A stretch of 64,000 nt of DNA from Sporolactobacillus vineae DSM 21990 = SL153 (GCF_000377985.1 NZ_KB899043.1:335645-399644), one strand, 5' to 3'; positions 8,113 to 18,489 are shown, numbered from the stretch's first letter. A program made the numbers and translations. The notes: generated from the letters alone by a model not told the origin.

Positions 8113-9534
8113 TCACCCGTCCTGACGGTTGCGATGCACCTCGCCGTTCTCGCAGCTGAACAGGGTCGGATGCTCATCGACCACTGTCAGCAAATGAACC
8201 GGTCTCCCCCAGAGCTGTACGACATATTTCAGCACACCTTCAAGCTCCCTGACATCCAGTTCGACGCCTTCATAGCGGTGTTTCAAAAGCAGCTCGCCGT
8301 TATCCCGGTAATCGCCGTCTTCGACCACGATATACGGAAAACCCCCGTTCACCCGCATGGCAACGAGCTGATCCCGGACATTCCGATAATCTTTGTCCGT
8401 GATGGTATAGTTCTCTCCTTTTTTCTCAAAAAGGAACAGGTCCTCCTGCCGGACAAGATCCTTACTCAGATAGTTACGGATAAACGACTGGTCGGATTCC
8501 AGCTCCCGGACTTCAAAAATTTTCTCACGGCCGGACCCCTCCCGGACGCCGGTCCGGCTCAGTTCATCGTTCGGATCGTCATAATTTTTTTCAATATCCT
8601 CATAAATCTTCAGTCCGAGGTAATAAGGATTGAGACTGTTCTGTGAAGGCTGAACAACCTGGGCATTGAGTTTGGCAAATTCAACGGCTTCATCGGACGT
8701 CAAATCCAGCTCGCGCATAATCCGGACATGCCAGTAAGACGCCCAGCCCTCATTCATAATCTTGGTTTCCAGCTGCGGCCAGAAATAGAGCATTTCCTCC
8801 CGCAGCATCGTAAGAATATCGCGCTGCCAGTCTTCCAGTATCCTGCTGTACTCTTCAATAAAAAACAGCAGATCCTTTTCCGGACGCCTGGGAAACCGGG
8901 TCACCTCTTCGGCCGGCTCATCCTGCCGACTGTTGTCCAGATTCAGCAGGTCCTGATAAGCAGATAACGGACGTTTCTTCTTTTTCGCCGGTTTCCCCGG
9001 TTTATTGTCCAGCCAGTCGCCCTTTCTGATGATCCGCGGATCCACGTGCTCCTGAATCGCCAGGACCGCGTCGATAAATTTCTCTACTTTCTTTCTTCCG
9101 TACTGCTTTTCATAGCGGTGAATCCGCTCTGCCGTCGCACCCATACTCTCAACCATGTCCCGCCGCGTATTGACAAAGCGGATATTATTTTTGAAGAAAT
9201 CGCAGTGTGCAAGAACATGGGCGACGATCATTTTGTTCTGAACCAGACTGTTCGTATTGAGCAGAAAGGCGTAACAGGGATCGGAATTAATCACCAGTTC
9301 GTAAATTTTACTCAGGCCGAGGTCATACTGCATTTTCATTTTGTAATACTGTTTGCCGAAGCTCCAGTGTGAGAAACGGGTCGGCATCCCGTAAGCCCCG
9401 AATGTATAAATGATTTCCGCGGGACAGATCTCATAGCGCATCGGGTAAAAGTCGAGGCCGAATCCTTCTGCAATTTCCGTGATCTCGTCTATGGCTTGTT
9501 CCAGTGCTTTTCGTTCGCTGCCGTTTATGGGCAT
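8113..9534 (-). CDS. spoVR: SpoVR family protein, spore cortex-related
   Basis: A 473-aa protein close in size to B. subtilis SpoVR. The N-terminal half carries the family-defining stretches [36 protein letters not shown] and [12 protein letters not shown] (a conserved His-rich segment), and the C-terminal region ends in an RNRQDG tail. In B. subtilis the gene is expressed in the mother cell and affects cortex formation; the biochemistry is unknown. Its usual functional partners, PrkA and YhbH, are also in this window but not adjacent. The start at 9534 ([15 protein letters not shown]) fits the family; in-frame ATG 9558 and TTG 9564 are alternatives. Confidence 0.92.
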   Translation of the reverse strand: MPINGSERKALEQAIDEITEIAEGFGLDFYPMRYEICPAEIIYTFGAYGMPTRFSHWSFGKQYYKMKMQYDLGLSKIYELVINSDPCYAFLLNTNSLVQNKMIVAHVLAHCDFFKNNIRFVNTRRDMVESMGATAERIHRYEKQYGRKKVEKFIDAVLAIQEHVDPRIIRKGDWLDNKPGKPAKKKKRPLSAYQDLLNLDNSRQDEPAEEVTRFPRRPEKDLLFFIEEYSRILEDWQRDILTMLREEMLYFWPQLETKIMNEGWASYWHVRIMRELDLTSDEAVEFAKLNAQVVQPSQNSLNPYYLGLKIYEDIEKNYDDPNDELSRTGVREGSGREKIFEVRELESDQSFIRNYLSKDLVRQEDLFLFEKKGENYTITDKDYRNVRDQLVAMRVNGGFPYIVVEDGDYRDNGELLLKHRYEGVELDVRELEGVLKYVVQLWGRPVHLLTVVDEHPTLFSCENGEVHRNRQDG

Positions 9535-9576
9535 TGGTCTTCCCGCCTTTCCGGCCATCTGCAATGGTCTTTCTTC

Positions 9577-9584
9577 ATCCTATG
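9577..9584 (-). promoter_or_regulatory. Possible sigma-E -10 element upstream of spoVR
   Basis: CATAGGAT on the minus strand resembles the sigma-E -10 consensus CATACANT at six of eight positions. An AT-rich TTTTATA lies 14 nt upstream. Position (about 43 nt before the start codon) suits a mother-cell promoter, but the match is only moderate. Confidence 0.25.
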
Positions 9585-9647
9585 TTCCGTCCCGCTTTTA
9601 TAAAACCGGAACCAGCCTGCCGGAGATGCCGGGAAGTTAAAAAAGCC

Positions 9648-9679
9648 CTGACAGACGAGAAAAGCAGAAACGTCGTCAG
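9648..9679 (-). terminator. Terminator of the transglutaminase gene operon
   Basis: CTGACGACG pairs with CGTCTGTCAG (one bulged base) on the minus strand and is followed by GGCTTTTTTAAC. It ends the moxR-DUF58-transglutaminase operon and overlaps the upstream region of spoVR. Confidence 0.5.
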
Positions 9680-9686
9680 CGTACAT

Positions 9687-11969
9687 TCACGATTTTTTTG
9701 GTGCATCGGCCAACTTTGCGGCGATAAGACGCAGGTTGGTCATGATTGCCGACTGATCCGCCCGGGAAAGCCCGGCCTGATCTGAATAGATCAGCTGTTC
9801 ATAACGCTGCGTCAGTTCCTGCATCGCCCTGCCGGAAATCTTCCCGTCCACTTCCTCGGCAAATTCACGAAGAGTCTGGGAATCTTTACGTCTCATCCCA
9901 TTCAGACGCAGCAGTGACAGCACGCGCGCATAAGCTCGGTTAAATGAGACTCCGTCAGTCACCGCAAGCCTGGTCAGGCGCCGGCTCAGAAGCCGGCTCA
10001 GCCATGATTTCCGGGTCAGAAATGCGACCAGCAGAACGGCCGGCACAAGAATTCCGGCGGCTACGCTCAGCAGCCGCGGCAGCAGAGAGACATGCCCTGC
10101 AGCTGCTTGTTTCCCGGAATGATCACTAAAAGGCGACTTCTGCGGCACGCTCCCGGAATCAGGCGCCATGCTCTGAGCCGGTGTACGGTTTGAACGGGAC
10201 GCTGCCTGCGCAGACGACGTACTGGAAGACGCTCCCGGCGTCCGGGGTGTTCGCCCTGACGCAGGGCTGCTGCTTCCGCTGCTCCCTGTTTCAGTGAAAA
10301 CCGACGGATCGGCAAATGTCGGTGTCGGATCAAAACTCACCCAGCCGCTGCCGGGGAAGTAGACGTCCGCCCAGGAATGCGCATCGGAATTTTTTACTTG
10401 ATAGATGGATGCCGGGACCGTCTTTCCATTGACTCTTGCTTCGGTTTGTCCGGTATATTCTCCGGAAGTAAACCCTTTGACCCACCGCGCCGGTATCCCC
10501 GCCGATCGCAGCAGGACAACCATGGAAGTCGAAAAATTATCACAGTAGCCGGTCCGTGAAGTAAACAGGAACTGGTCAACATAGTCCTGATTCCCGGCGG
10601 GCCGCGGCACCTGATCCGTGGAATAGGAGAAGCGCGGCGATTTCAGATAGTTCATCACCGCCATAACTGCATCATAGCGGTTGGTACTCTTTGCGGTCAG
10701 TTTCCGGGCCAGGGTGCGCACGCGATCCGGAAGTTCTCCGGGAAGCTGCAGATAACGGCTTCGGATCGACTCAGGATCCGGACTCCCCTTAACCCGGCGC
10801 AAGCTGGGAATCTGGTAGACCGGCTGCAGATAGCTGATGGTTTCCGTACGAACCGGTTTTTCATCTGCCGTCAGCACCTGGCCCGCATCCGGATTGATTT
10901 TCAAGGTTGGATTTGATGCCGCTACTGAGGCCGGCTGGCCGATATAGGGAAGAATCGCCGGACTGTCATTGGTAAAAGTCAGCCGGGCTGACTGTTTCGT
11001 CGTTTTCGTATTCTTCCCATAGAGCGCGATGCGGTTCAGATTCTGTGTTCGGTCGACCAGCGGAACAAAATAACCGCTTTTCCCGGCCGACCAGCCTTTT
11101 CCTGTATAAATATGTTTGGTGGCCACGCGCCAGTATCCGGCATCACCGCTGATGCGGGCTGTGAACAGGACGGTGGCATCCATGCCAAGTGATCCGCCGA
11201 GACGCGTATCATCGCTGTCATAACCGATTCGCTGGCTCGTCAGCAGTCCGCCGGAGATCAGGCCTTTGTTCTGAAGATAGACGAGCGGGCTTGTCCATCG
11301 AGGATCCATTTTGGGACCGGCAAAACCGGTTGCCAGAATAAGAAAAAGTGATGCCGTCACGATCAGCAGCCATTTAATGAAACCGGTTCGGTTCACGGCC
11401 GGCCCTGCCGCTTCATCCAGCCGGCTGTAATTTTCGATGCCGACCATAAGAAGGCCTGCGACGATCACGAAAGGCAGTGACTGCGCGGCTTTTACATCTG
11501 TAAACGTATCGACCATACTGATCGCTGCCACAGACAGAAAAAAATAGAGATAAAGTCTGCCTGTTTTTAACCAGCGCCATACCACCACGCAGATCAGCCA
11601 CAGGAGCACATAAAACAGGAACGCGCTGAACAGGTCGGACATACCGGTCAGATTGCCCTGCCAGACCATCCGTGCATTCCTGTTCAGCTCACGAACGGTA
11701 CGTACCAGCCACTGACTGTCCAGCAGCGGCAGATCATTGAAAAAATAGTTGTGAATGGCCCACCCGGTCTGAAGAATTCCTGCGAGCCCGGCCAGCCAGA
11801 ATGGCGCCCCGATACTCAGCAGAAGGAGCGGGATAAAAAAGAACAGGAAAAGCTGTAAAGGCTGGTTCAGGATCGTCAGCGTCATAACCGGCCGGACGCA
11901 TGTCCAGAAAATGAATACGGCCAGGAGCCATGACAGCAGATGCGGCCACTTTCGAAACTTGTTTCGCAT
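9687..11969 (-). CDS. Membrane transglutaminase-like protein (DUF3488, transglutaminase core, DUF4129), YebA type
   Basis: A 760-aa membrane protein. About six N-terminal membrane helices (residues 1-215) are followed by an extracytoplasmic region with the transglutaminase triad: Cys in RTGYCDNFST, His in SDAHSWADVYF and Asp in SFDPTPTF. Then come a Ser/Pro/Ala-rich linker, one more membrane helix and a cytoplasmic C-terminal helical domain. The start codon overlaps the previous stop as TAATG. This third gene of the MoxR/DUF58/transglutaminase set is found in many bacteria; a role in envelope protein or peptide processing is assumed but unproven. Confidence 0.88.
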   Translation of the reverse strand: MRNKFRKWPHLLSWLLAVFIFWTCVRPVMTLTILNQPLQLFLFFFIPLLLLSIGAPFWLAGLAGILQTGWAIHNYFFNDLPLLDSQWLVRTVRELNRNARMVWQGNLTGMSDLFSAFLFYVLLWLICVVVWRWLKTGRLYLYFFLSVAAISMVDTFTDVKAAQSLPFVIVAGLLMVGIENYSRLDEAAGPAVNRTGFIKWLLIVTASLFLILATGFAGPKMDPRWTSPLVYLQNKGLISGGLLTSQRIGYDSDDTRLGGSLGMDATVLFTARISGDAGYWRVATKHIYTGKGWSAGKSGYFVPLVDRTQNLNRIALYGKNTKTTKQSARLTFTNDSPAILPYIGQPASVAASNPTLKINPDAGQVLTADEKPVRTETISYLQPVYQIPSLRRVKGSPDPESIRSRYLQLPGELPDRVRTLARKLTAKSTNRYDAVMAVMNYLKSPRFSYSTDQVPRPAGNQDYVDQFLFTSRTGYCDNFSTSMVVLLRSAGIPARWVKGFTSGEYTGQTEARVNGKTVPASIYQVKNSDAHSWADVYFPGSGWVSFDPTPTFADPSVFTETGSSGSSSPASGRTPRTPGASSSTSSAQAASRSNRTPAQSMAPDSGSVPQKSPFSDHSGKQAAAGHVSLLPRLLSVAAGILVPAVLLVAFLTRKSWLSRLLSRRLTRLAVTDGVSFNRAYARVLSLLRLNGMRRKDSQTLREFAEEVDGKISGRAMQELTQRYEQLIYSDQAGLSRADQSAIMTNLRLIAAKLADAPKKS

Positions 11970-13135
11970 TAATGACTCACCTTCTGAATGGCTGAGAAAT
12001 CATCTCCGGGAACGCGAAAAAGAACGGTTCCTTTCGGCATTCCCTCTGCCCTGATCTCAGATTGCACCGGATCAGAAAAATAAAAACAGAGCCTTTCCCT
12101 GTGAAGGGATCGGCCGGCGAGATCGCGCCCCATGATCACTGTGACGGATGTCTGTCCTGCCGGCACTTTTTCAGAACGGTCCCGACCTTGCCCGTCACTT
12201 CGATGCAGTCCCGCAAGCAGATGAAGCAGTTCTGCACGTTCCTTCTTGCCATAGGCCTGCAGCGTAAGCCGTACCGGTGAAGCGCCGCCGGCCGTCAGCT
12301 GCACCCGGGAACTCTTTGCCAACAGGGCGATGACCATCGACGCAGTAAATGAGACGGCACGTTCGAAAATCACTGCCGGATCATCCTTAAAGGAAGACAG
12401 GACGACTTCAGCATGATGTTCGACCTCCGGCTCAAACTGACGGGCAACCGGCGCATTTTTTCGCGCACTCGCTTTCCAGTCCATCCAGGACAGGCGGTCA
12501 CCCGGCTGGTAATCCCGCAAACCGCTGAACTGGAAAATATCCGCATCGCCTGAAATCGAGGCACGATCCAGACGGTTTCTCAGCCCGGACAGGACGACCG
12601 GTCTGATTTTCGGATAAACCGTCAGCGTACTCCGGCAGGGGAGCGTGCACCTCTTCTGGAAGAAGCCAAAAGGATCCCCGAATGCAACATGTACGGACGA
12701 AAATGTATGAATGCCGCGCGGAACAGAGGCCAGACAGCCGGTAAACGAGGTATTTTTTCCCATCCAGGCAAGTCTCATCGGATAACCTGCCTCTTCAGGA
12801 ATGCCGGAATCCGGTTCCGGATGCTCACCGGCCGCAACCATAAAAAACGGAATGACGGCTTTCCGGCTCAGGTCCAGTTTGACGGGTACAGGATCACCGC
12901 CGAACAGTTCTCCGCCCGGCACGATCCGGGTCGCTGCGATCCATTTTGGCGGATAAAGGAAAATAAGGGTCAGATAAAGCATGACCGGCAGAAAAGTGTA
13001 GAAAAGGAACCAGCTGATAAAGCCGCCCTGTACCATAGCAAAATAGAACATCAGGATAAAAACAAGCAGTGCAGCCCAGAATCTGAGCTGCAATTTATTT
13101 TTGAGGAAACGGAACGAACTGAGCCGTCGTTTCAT
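11969..13135 (-). CDS. DUF58 domain membrane protein, YeaD type
   Basis: A 388-aa protein with two N-terminal membrane helices (about residues 15-60) and the DUF58 signature FSGLRDYQPGDRLSWMDWKASAR near residue 200. The fold after this signature resembles a von Willebrand-like domain. Its ATG overlaps the moxR stop as ATGA, so translation is coupled. The DUF58 protein is expected to work with the MoxR ATPase and the transglutaminase-like protein at the membrane; the substrate is unknown. Confidence 0.88.
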   Translation of the reverse strand: MKRRLSSFRFLKNKLQLRFWAALLVFILMFYFAMVQGGFISWFLFYTFLPVMLYLTLIFLYPPKWIAATRIVPGGELFGGDPVPVKLDLSRKAVIPFFMVAAGEHPEPDSGIPEEAGYPMRLAWMGKNTSFTGCLASVPRGIHTFSSVHVAFGDPFGFFQKRCTLPCRSTLTVYPKIRPVVLSGLRNRLDRASISGDADIFQFSGLRDYQPGDRLSWMDWKASARKNAPVARQFEPEVEHHAEVVLSSFKDDPAVIFERAVSFTASMVIALLAKSSRVQLTAGGASPVRLTLQAYGKKERAELLHLLAGLHRSDGQGRDRSEKVPAGQTSVTVIMGRDLAGRSLHRERLCFYFSDPVQSEIRAEGMPKGTVLFRVPGDDFSAIQKVSH

Positions 13136-14094
13136 CGGATGGATTCCTTTGTACGGACAGGAACGTGGATGGATGCGATAATGCTCCGGATCAGTTCGGC
13201 AGCTTTCTGCCCGCCGGTCTGATCCCCGCGCAGGATAATCCGGTGACCCAGTACATAAGGAGCGACTTCCTTCAGGTCGTCCGGAACTGTGTAGTTCCGC
13301 CGGCAGATGAAGGCATAGGCGCGTGCCGCCTGCAGAAAAGCCAGCGAGCCGCGCGGACTGACGCCAAGGTAAATATCCGGATGATGCCGGGTTGCTTCAA
13401 CAATATCCAGCAAATAATTTTTCATACTGTCAGAAACATAGACTTCTCTTACCTGGCGGCGAAGCTCCAGTATCTGTTCGATCGTGAGCACCGGCTGCAG
13501 GCGTTCCAGCGGATTTTCACCTGACAGCCGGTTAAGAATCGCCAGTTCGTCTGCCCGGCTCGGATAGCCCATGGACAGTTTCAGAAGAAACCGGTCCAGC
13601 TGTGCTTCCGGCAAAGCATACGTCCCTTCATACTCAATCGGGTTCTGAGTCGCCATCACAAAGAACAGATCCGGAAGCTTATGTGTCGTCCCGTCCACGG
13701 TGACCCGGCCCTCCGCCATCCCTTCAAGCAGGGCGGACTGAGTCTTCGGCGAAGTCCGGTTGATCTCGTCGGCGAGAACGACATTGCCCATCAGCGGACC
13801 AGGCCGGAACTGGAATTCACCGGTTTTCTGATTGAACACGGACATCCCGGTAATATCCGAGGGAAGAAGATCCGGTGTAAACTGGATGCGTTTGAAATCC
13901 GCACCGATCGACCTGGCGATCGACCGGACAAGAACGGTCTTTCCGACTCCGGGAATATCCTCGATCAGGACATGCCCGCCGGCAAGAAGCGCGACAGTGA
14001 TCAGTCTGATAATCTTTCTTTTCCCAACAACAACCGTTTCCACATGGTCGATCATATCGGCAATCAATTGATGTGAGGCGGGGCTTGGCGTCAT
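13132..14094 (-). CDS. MoxR family AAA+ ATPase, YeaC type
   Basis: A 320-aa cytoplasmic ATPase, usual length for the MoxR family. Walker A is GVGKTVL (near residue 45), Walker B is VLADEINR (near 110), sensor 1 lies in FVMATQNP and a C-terminal lid follows (SPRGSLAFLQAARA). MoxR ATPases act as chaperones for metal-dependent or membrane complexes. It is the first gene of a tightly overlapping three-gene operon. GAGAGGAAATGCC precedes the ATG. Confidence 0.92.
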   Translation of the reverse strand: MTPSPASHQLIADMIDHVETVVVGKRKIIRLITVALLAGGHVLIEDIPGVGKTVLVRSIARSIGADFKRIQFTPDLLPSDITGMSVFNQKTGEFQFRPGPLMGNVVLADEINRTSPKTQSALLEGMAEGRVTVDGTTHKLPDLFFVMATQNPIEYEGTYALPEAQLDRFLLKLSMGYPSRADELAILNRLSGENPLERLQPVLTIEQILELRRQVREVYVSDSMKNYLLDIVEATRHHPDIYLGVSPRGSLAFLQAARAYAFICRRNYTVPDDLKEVAPYVLGHRIILRGDQTGGQKAAELIRSIIASIHVPVRTKESIR

Positions 14095-14205
14095 GGCATT
14101 TCCTCTCTTTTTTGATCATTTCCGACTATTTCAACAACTATTTTCATTCTACCTAACGATCGTCCTTATTTCCATTAAAGTGCCCGTCGTCCAGGATAGC
14201 CACCG

Positions 14206-14262
14206 AAGACAAAAAACGGGCTATGCACAGTTCATTCGCATCGTCCGTTTGTTTTTTGTCTT
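14206..14262 (-). terminator. Possible long-loop terminator of hemAT
   Basis: AAGACAAAAAAC pairs with GTTTTTTGTCTT across a 33-nt loop. It lies 30 nt past the hemAT stop. The stem is AT-rich and the loop long, so the call is tentative. Confidence 0.3.
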
Positions 14263-14291
14263 GTGTGTCTTTTAATGCCAGTCTGCGTGTC

Positions 14292-15578
14292 TTATAGTTT
14301 CTGCATCAGGCGTGTGACTGAATCGGAAAGGGTATTTGTCCCCTGGCCGATCTGTTCCGTGATTTCTGCCAGCGTTTCCGCATTGCTGTCCACCTTCTTC
14401 GACAGTTTGTTGCTTCTGTCGACGGCAGTGATGATCTGTTCAAACTTTTTCCCCGTGTCTCTGGACTCTTTCATTCCTTTTTCAATGATTTCTGTGGCAT
14501 CTGCCAGAGACGTCACGACATTCCCGGTTACTCTGGATGAATTTGCAATCAAGGAAGAGATTTGTGCTGTCGCCTGATTGGTCTCTTCAGCGAGTTTCCG
14601 GATTTCTTCGGAAACAACGCTGAATCCCTTACCGTACTCGCCGGCTCTGGCTGCCTCAATCGCCGAATTCAGCGCCAGGATATTGGTCTGTTCGGAGATG
14701 TCCCGGACCAGGTCGGTCACGCGCCCGATTTCCTGTGATGCCTGCTTCAGGCGACCGACCATCGTTCCCATGTCCGTGATTGACCGATTGGCCATGCTTA
14801 CCTGATCAAGAAGGCGCTCGAGCTGAACTTTTCCTTCTGAAGCCTGGTTCTTAGCCTTTTCCGTTTCTTCACTGCTGGAATGCACCGTTGTCTGAACAAG
14901 GTTAAAGTGATCCTGCAACTTTTTCACTGCGGCCCTGGTGCGGCTCGTCACCTCGTTCAGACTGCCGCTGATTTGCGTCATTCCCGAACGGAGATCCTGA
15001 CGGCCCTGCTCGAATTCCCCTTCCAGATTTCTGGCGTATTCCCGGTCATAGACTTCAAGGACAATCTGCTGTTCCAGACTGATCATTTTATTGATGGCGT
15101 GAATCGCCTGCTCTGCCGCAGGATGGTCCCCGACCTCACGAAAGACAATGTGAATCAGATGATACTGGATATTCTGAAAAGTGCCCATATAGTAGCTTGG
15201 TGTCAGATTGATCTTATAGTGCATGCGCCCGACTTGTGCCCGGCTTTCGACAAACGCATCATCGATTTTTCCATCAAAAAAATTCATGATATGGCCGGCA
15301 AGTGTCTTGCTCAGCTTTTCGACCGTACTGTACCGGTCAATGATTTTCCGGAGCGGTTCAATCTCATAGAAACTGGCATAAAACTTTTCCGCGATCGCAT
15401 CGATCTCTTTGGCAACAAACGGACGGAGGGCCTTTAACAACTGAAGATCATGGGCTGTCAACTCAAGCATGTCCAGCTTTTCTTTGATCTTCGGATCGCT
15501 GACGCCAATGGCAACAGTTTCGTTTTCCGCCTGTTTCAGCCAGCTGCTTTCGGTATTTTTCCTGGTGCGTAAAAACAT
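14292..15578 (-). CDS. hemAT: Globin-coupled aerotaxis transducer HemAT
   Basis: A 428-aa soluble chemoreceptor. Residues about 30-180 form a sensor globin, with the proximal heme-binding His in VGRMHYKINLTP near residue 119 (His123 in B. subtilis HemAT). After a linker comes the methyl-accepting signalling domain, with the highly conserved tip ISEQTNILALNSAIEAARAGEYGKGFSVV that contacts CheA and CheW. There is no membrane segment. The protein should steer swimming in response to oxygen. It is monocistronic, with AAGGGAGAAG upstream of the ATG. No other chemotaxis genes are nearby. Confidence 0.93.
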   Translation of the reverse strand: MFLRTRKNTESSWLKQAENETVAIGVSDPKIKEKLDMLELTAHDLQLLKALRPFVAKEIDAIAEKFYASFYEIEPLRKIIDRYSTVEKLSKTLAGHIMNFFDGKIDDAFVESRAQVGRMHYKINLTPSYYMGTFQNIQYHLIHIVFREVGDHPAAEQAIHAINKMISLEQQIVLEVYDREYARNLEGEFEQGRQDLRSGMTQISGSLNEVTSRTRAAVKKLQDHFNLVQTTVHSSSEETEKAKNQASEGKVQLERLLDQVSMANRSITDMGTMVGRLKQASQEIGRVTDLVRDISEQTNILALNSAIEAARAGEYGKGFSVVSEEIRKLAEETNQATAQISSLIANSSRVTGNVVTSLADATEIIEKGMKESRDTGKKFEQIITAVDRSNKLSKKVDSNAETLAEITEQIGQGTNTLSDSVTRLMQKL

Positions 15579-15927
15579 GTAGCTACTTCTCCCTTCAAAT
15601 CAACCGGTCAATAACCTTCTGTACTATTTATCGGCATAAAGGTCAACAATCTGGAGTCCCGGCACCGGTGACGGGCCGCCTCCTTGTCTTTCTTTATGAA
15701 AAGCGCTGTAATAGTGAGGGGTGTTTTTGCTGTTGTCCGGAGCGAAAAACGAGGGTCCGCAACGGAAAACAAGCAGACATAATCTTAAAAAAATTACTTT
15801 TTCATGATAGCATAGTTTATCTGCAGGATTGCCGTTTCCCAGATCTGTAATCGACTTTTTTGTGAACAATGGCCTGCACCCTGAGTCCCCTAAGACTTGA
15901 TTTTGACGTCAATGACCGGATTCAAAA
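15579..15927. other. Non-coding region between hemAT and the metE leader
   Basis: No credible gene was found. The two open frames here have no ribosome site and no recognisable protein features. The stretch should contain the hemAT promoter, which I could not pin down. Confidence 0.4.
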
Positions 15928-15956
15928 TTGACGCTCTGGCGCTTTCGTGCTAAAAT
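15928..15956 (+). promoter_or_regulatory. Sigma-A promoter of metE
   Basis: -35 TTGACG (15928-15933), a 17-bp spacer and -10 TAAAAT (15951-15956). The predicted start of transcription is about 10 nt before the S-box riboswitch begins. Confidence 0.75.
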
Positions 15957-15973
15957 GCAACTAAATTAATTAA

Positions 15974-16090
15974 CTCTTATTCAGAGCGGCGGAGGGACTG
16001 GCCCAATGAAGCCCGGCAACCTTTCCATTTTCATGAAAAAGGTGCCAATTCCAGCAAAGCGTCATGATTGACGGCTTTGAAAAATAAGAG
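15974..16090 (+). ncRNA. SAM-I (S-box) riboswitch controlling metE
   Basis: P1 is formed by CTCTTATT (15974-15981) and AATAAGAG (16083-16090). Between them lie the conserved S-box elements: AGAGCGGCGGAGGGA, the GAAGCCCGGCAACC core and the AAAGGTGCCAATTCC segment. S-adenosylmethionine binding stabilises P1 and allows the terminator at 16111-16139 to form, switching metE off when methionine is plentiful. Placement directly between a sigma-A promoter and metE is classical for Firmicutes. Confidence 0.95.
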
Positions 16091-16110
16091 GGTGCGGATG
16101 AATACAAAAG

Positions 16111-16139
16111 CCTCTCTGATTCTATCGGAGAGGTTTTTT
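16111..16139 (+). terminator. Riboswitch-controlled intrinsic terminator
   Basis: Stem of CCTCTC with GAGAGG, extended by TGAT/ATCG with one wobble, followed by six T. This is the expression platform of the S-box. Confidence 0.9.
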
Positions 16140-16182
16140 ATTCAGTCATTTTTCTGCAGCCGCTAAACAGGAGGGCAAGTTC

Positions 16183-18489
16183 ATGGCAACTGTATTAAGT
16201 GCAAATCTGGGTTATCCGAGAATCGGGGAAAAGCGAGAATGGAAAAGGGCGCTGGAACATTTCTGGTCGCACAAAATCTCAAAAGATGAATTTCTGGCAA
16301 AGGTGAAAGCACTGCGCCTCAGCTATCTGAAGAAACAGCGTGACATCGGTGTCGATCTGATTCCGGTCGGTGACTTCAGTCTTTATGATCACGTATTGGA
16401 TACGGCGGTCCTTTTCGGACTGATCCCGGATCGGTTCGATCAGGGTGAAAAAGAAATTTCTCTGGAAACCTATTTTTCCATTGCCCGCGGCAATAAGGAT
16501 GCTGAAGCATCGGAAATGACCAAATGGTTCGATACGAACTATCACTATATCGTGCCGGAGATCAGCAACCGGACGCAGCCGCGGATCACGAGAAACCGGC
16601 TCCTCGATTTGTTTCAGGAAGCGAAGCAGGAACTGGGCATTACGGCAAAGCCCGTGATTCTCGGCCCGATCACTTTGCTGAAACTGTCAAAGGGCTATGA
16701 TCAGGAGCACTTCCGGACTCTGCTGGACGCCCTGATCCCGCTCTACATCAAAGTACTGAATGAGCTGCATCAGGCCGGCGCCGAATGGGTCCAGATCGAC
16801 GAACCGATTCTTGTTAAGACGCTGCCTGAGGAAGACCTGGCCGTCTTTAAACCTGTTTATCAGCAGATCAAGAATGGCGTTCCCGGATTGAAACTGCTGC
16901 TCCAGACCTATTTCGAAGCTGTTGATGCTTATCGCGACATCGTTCAGCTTCCTGTTGACGGCATCGGGCTTGACTTTGTCTATGGGAAAGCCGCCAACCT
17001 TGCTGCTGTTAAAAAATACGGGTTCCCTGCCGATAAAGTGCTCGCCGCCGGTGTCATCGACGGACGCAATGTTTGGAAGAATGATCTTTCCGCGACCTTT
17101 GCCGAACTTGAAACACTGCTTCAGGCCGCCGGTGGAAAAGATAAGCTTTGGGTCACACCGTCATCGAGTCTTCTGCATGTGCCGGTCACCATTACAAATG
17201 AAAAAGAGCTGGATCCCGTGCTGAAAAACGCACTGGCATTCGCGGATGAGAAGCTTGGTGAAGCAGTAACGCTGACTCACGGGCTGAACGAAGGCAAAGC
17301 TGCCATTACCGGACTGCTTGAGGCCAATAAAAAAGATATTGAGACGCTCCAGCAATCCGCCCACAGGAACAACCAGGCTGTCCGGAAAGAACTCGATCAG
17401 CTTGGGGACGACCTGCCGACCCGCCCCGGCTCCTACAGGCTCAGGCAGCAGATTCAGGCGGATGCGTTTAATCTTCCGCTCCTGCCGACGACAACGATTG
17501 GCAGTTTCCCGCAGACAACAGAAGTCCGACAGGCGAGACGCAACCTGCGCAAGGGTGAATGGACGAAGGCACAGTACGATCAGTTTATCCGGGACGAGAT
17601 CGCCAGATGGATCAAAATCCAGGAGGAAATCGGCATCGATGTGCTCGTCCATGGCGAATTCGAGCGGAACGATATGGTCGAATATTTCGGCGAGAAACTG
17701 GCCGGATTTGCGTTTACCCGGTTCGGCTGGGTTCAGTCATATGGATCACGCTGCGTCAAACCGCCGCTGATTTTCGGAGACGTCGCCTGGACAGGTCCGA
17801 TGACCGTGAAGGAGAGCGCCTTTGCTCAGTCGCTGACCCGGCTGCCGGTTAAAGGCATGCTTACCGGACCGGTCACGATCTACAACTGGTCGTTTGTCCG
17901 GAACGATATTCCACAGGCTGATGTCTTCAACCAGATCGCTCTGGCCCTGCAGAAAGAAGTGCACGCGCTCGAAGAAGCGGATATCCGCATGATTCAGGTG
18001 GATGAACCCGCCCTGCGCGAAGGTCTGCCGCTGAAAGAAGAAAAGAAGAAGGGATATCTGCACAATGCAGTCTATGCCTTCCGCCTGGCAACCTCATTTG
18101 TCAATAATGACACGCAAATTCACACACATATGTGTTATTCCGAGTTTGACGAGATCATTGAGGCGATTGACGCGCTCGATACCGACGTCATTTCGATTGA
18201 AGCGGCAAGAAGCCACGGCGAGATCATCTCAACTTTTGAAGATTTTAAATACAAAAAAGGAATCGGGCTTGGTGTCTACGACATCCACAGCCCGCGCATT
18301 CCCAGTGTTGATGAGATTAAATCGTACGCCGAACGGGCGCTTAAAGTGCTCGATCCGAAAATCTTCTGGATCAATCCGGACTGCGGTCTGAAAACGCGCA
18401 AGCCGGAAGAAGCGATCCCGGCTCTGAAGAACATGGTGGAAGCTGCTAAAGAGGTACGCCAGGAACTGAGCGACCGGATTGAAAAATAA
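16183..18489 (+). CDS. metE: Cobalamin-independent methionine synthase
   Basis: A 768-aa enzyme that transfers a methyl group from 5-methyltetrahydropteroyl-triglutamate to homocysteine. The N-terminal barrel starts with the conserved LGYPRIGEKREWKRALE segment. The C-terminal catalytic barrel begins at LPTTTIGSFPQT. It carries the zinc ligands His and Cys in HMCYSEF, a Glu, and the last Cys in NPDCGLKTR. The length is typical. AGGAGG precedes the ATG. Expression is set by the S-box upstream. Confidence 0.97.
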   Translation: MATVLSANLGYPRIGEKREWKRALEHFWSHKISKDEFLAKVKALRLSYLKKQRDIGVDLIPVGDFSLYDHVLDTAVLFGLIPDRFDQGEKEISLETYFSIARGNKDAEASEMTKWFDTNYHYIVPEISNRTQPRITRNRLLDLFQEAKQELGITAKPVILGPITLLKLSKGYDQEHFRTLLDALIPLYIKVLNELHQAGAEWVQIDEPILVKTLPEEDLAVFKPVYQQIKNGVPGLKLLLQTYFEAVDAYRDIVQLPVDGIGLDFVYGKAANLAAVKKYGFPADKVLAAGVIDGRNVWKNDLSATFAELETLLQAAGGKDKLWVTPSSSLLHVPVTITNEKELDPVLKNALAFADEKLGEAVTLTHGLNEGKAAITGLLEANKKDIETLQQSAHRNNQAVRKELDQLGDDLPTRPGSYRLRQQIQADAFNLPLLPTTTIGSFPQTTEVRQARRNLRKGEWTKAQYDQFIRDEIARWIKIQEEIGIDVLVHGEFERNDMVEYFGEKLAGFAFTRFGWVQSYGSRCVKPPLIFGDVAWTGPMTVKESAFAQSLTRLPVKGMLTGPVTIYNWSFVRNDIPQADVFNQIALALQKEVHALEEADIRMIQVDEPALREGLPLKEEKKKGYLHNAVYAFRLATSFVNNDTQIHTHMCYSEFDEIIEAIDALDTDVISIEAARSHGEIISTFEDFKYKKGIGLGVYDIHSPRIPSVDEIKSYAERALKVLDPKIFWINPDCGLKTRKPEEAIPALKNMVEAAKEVRQELSDRIEK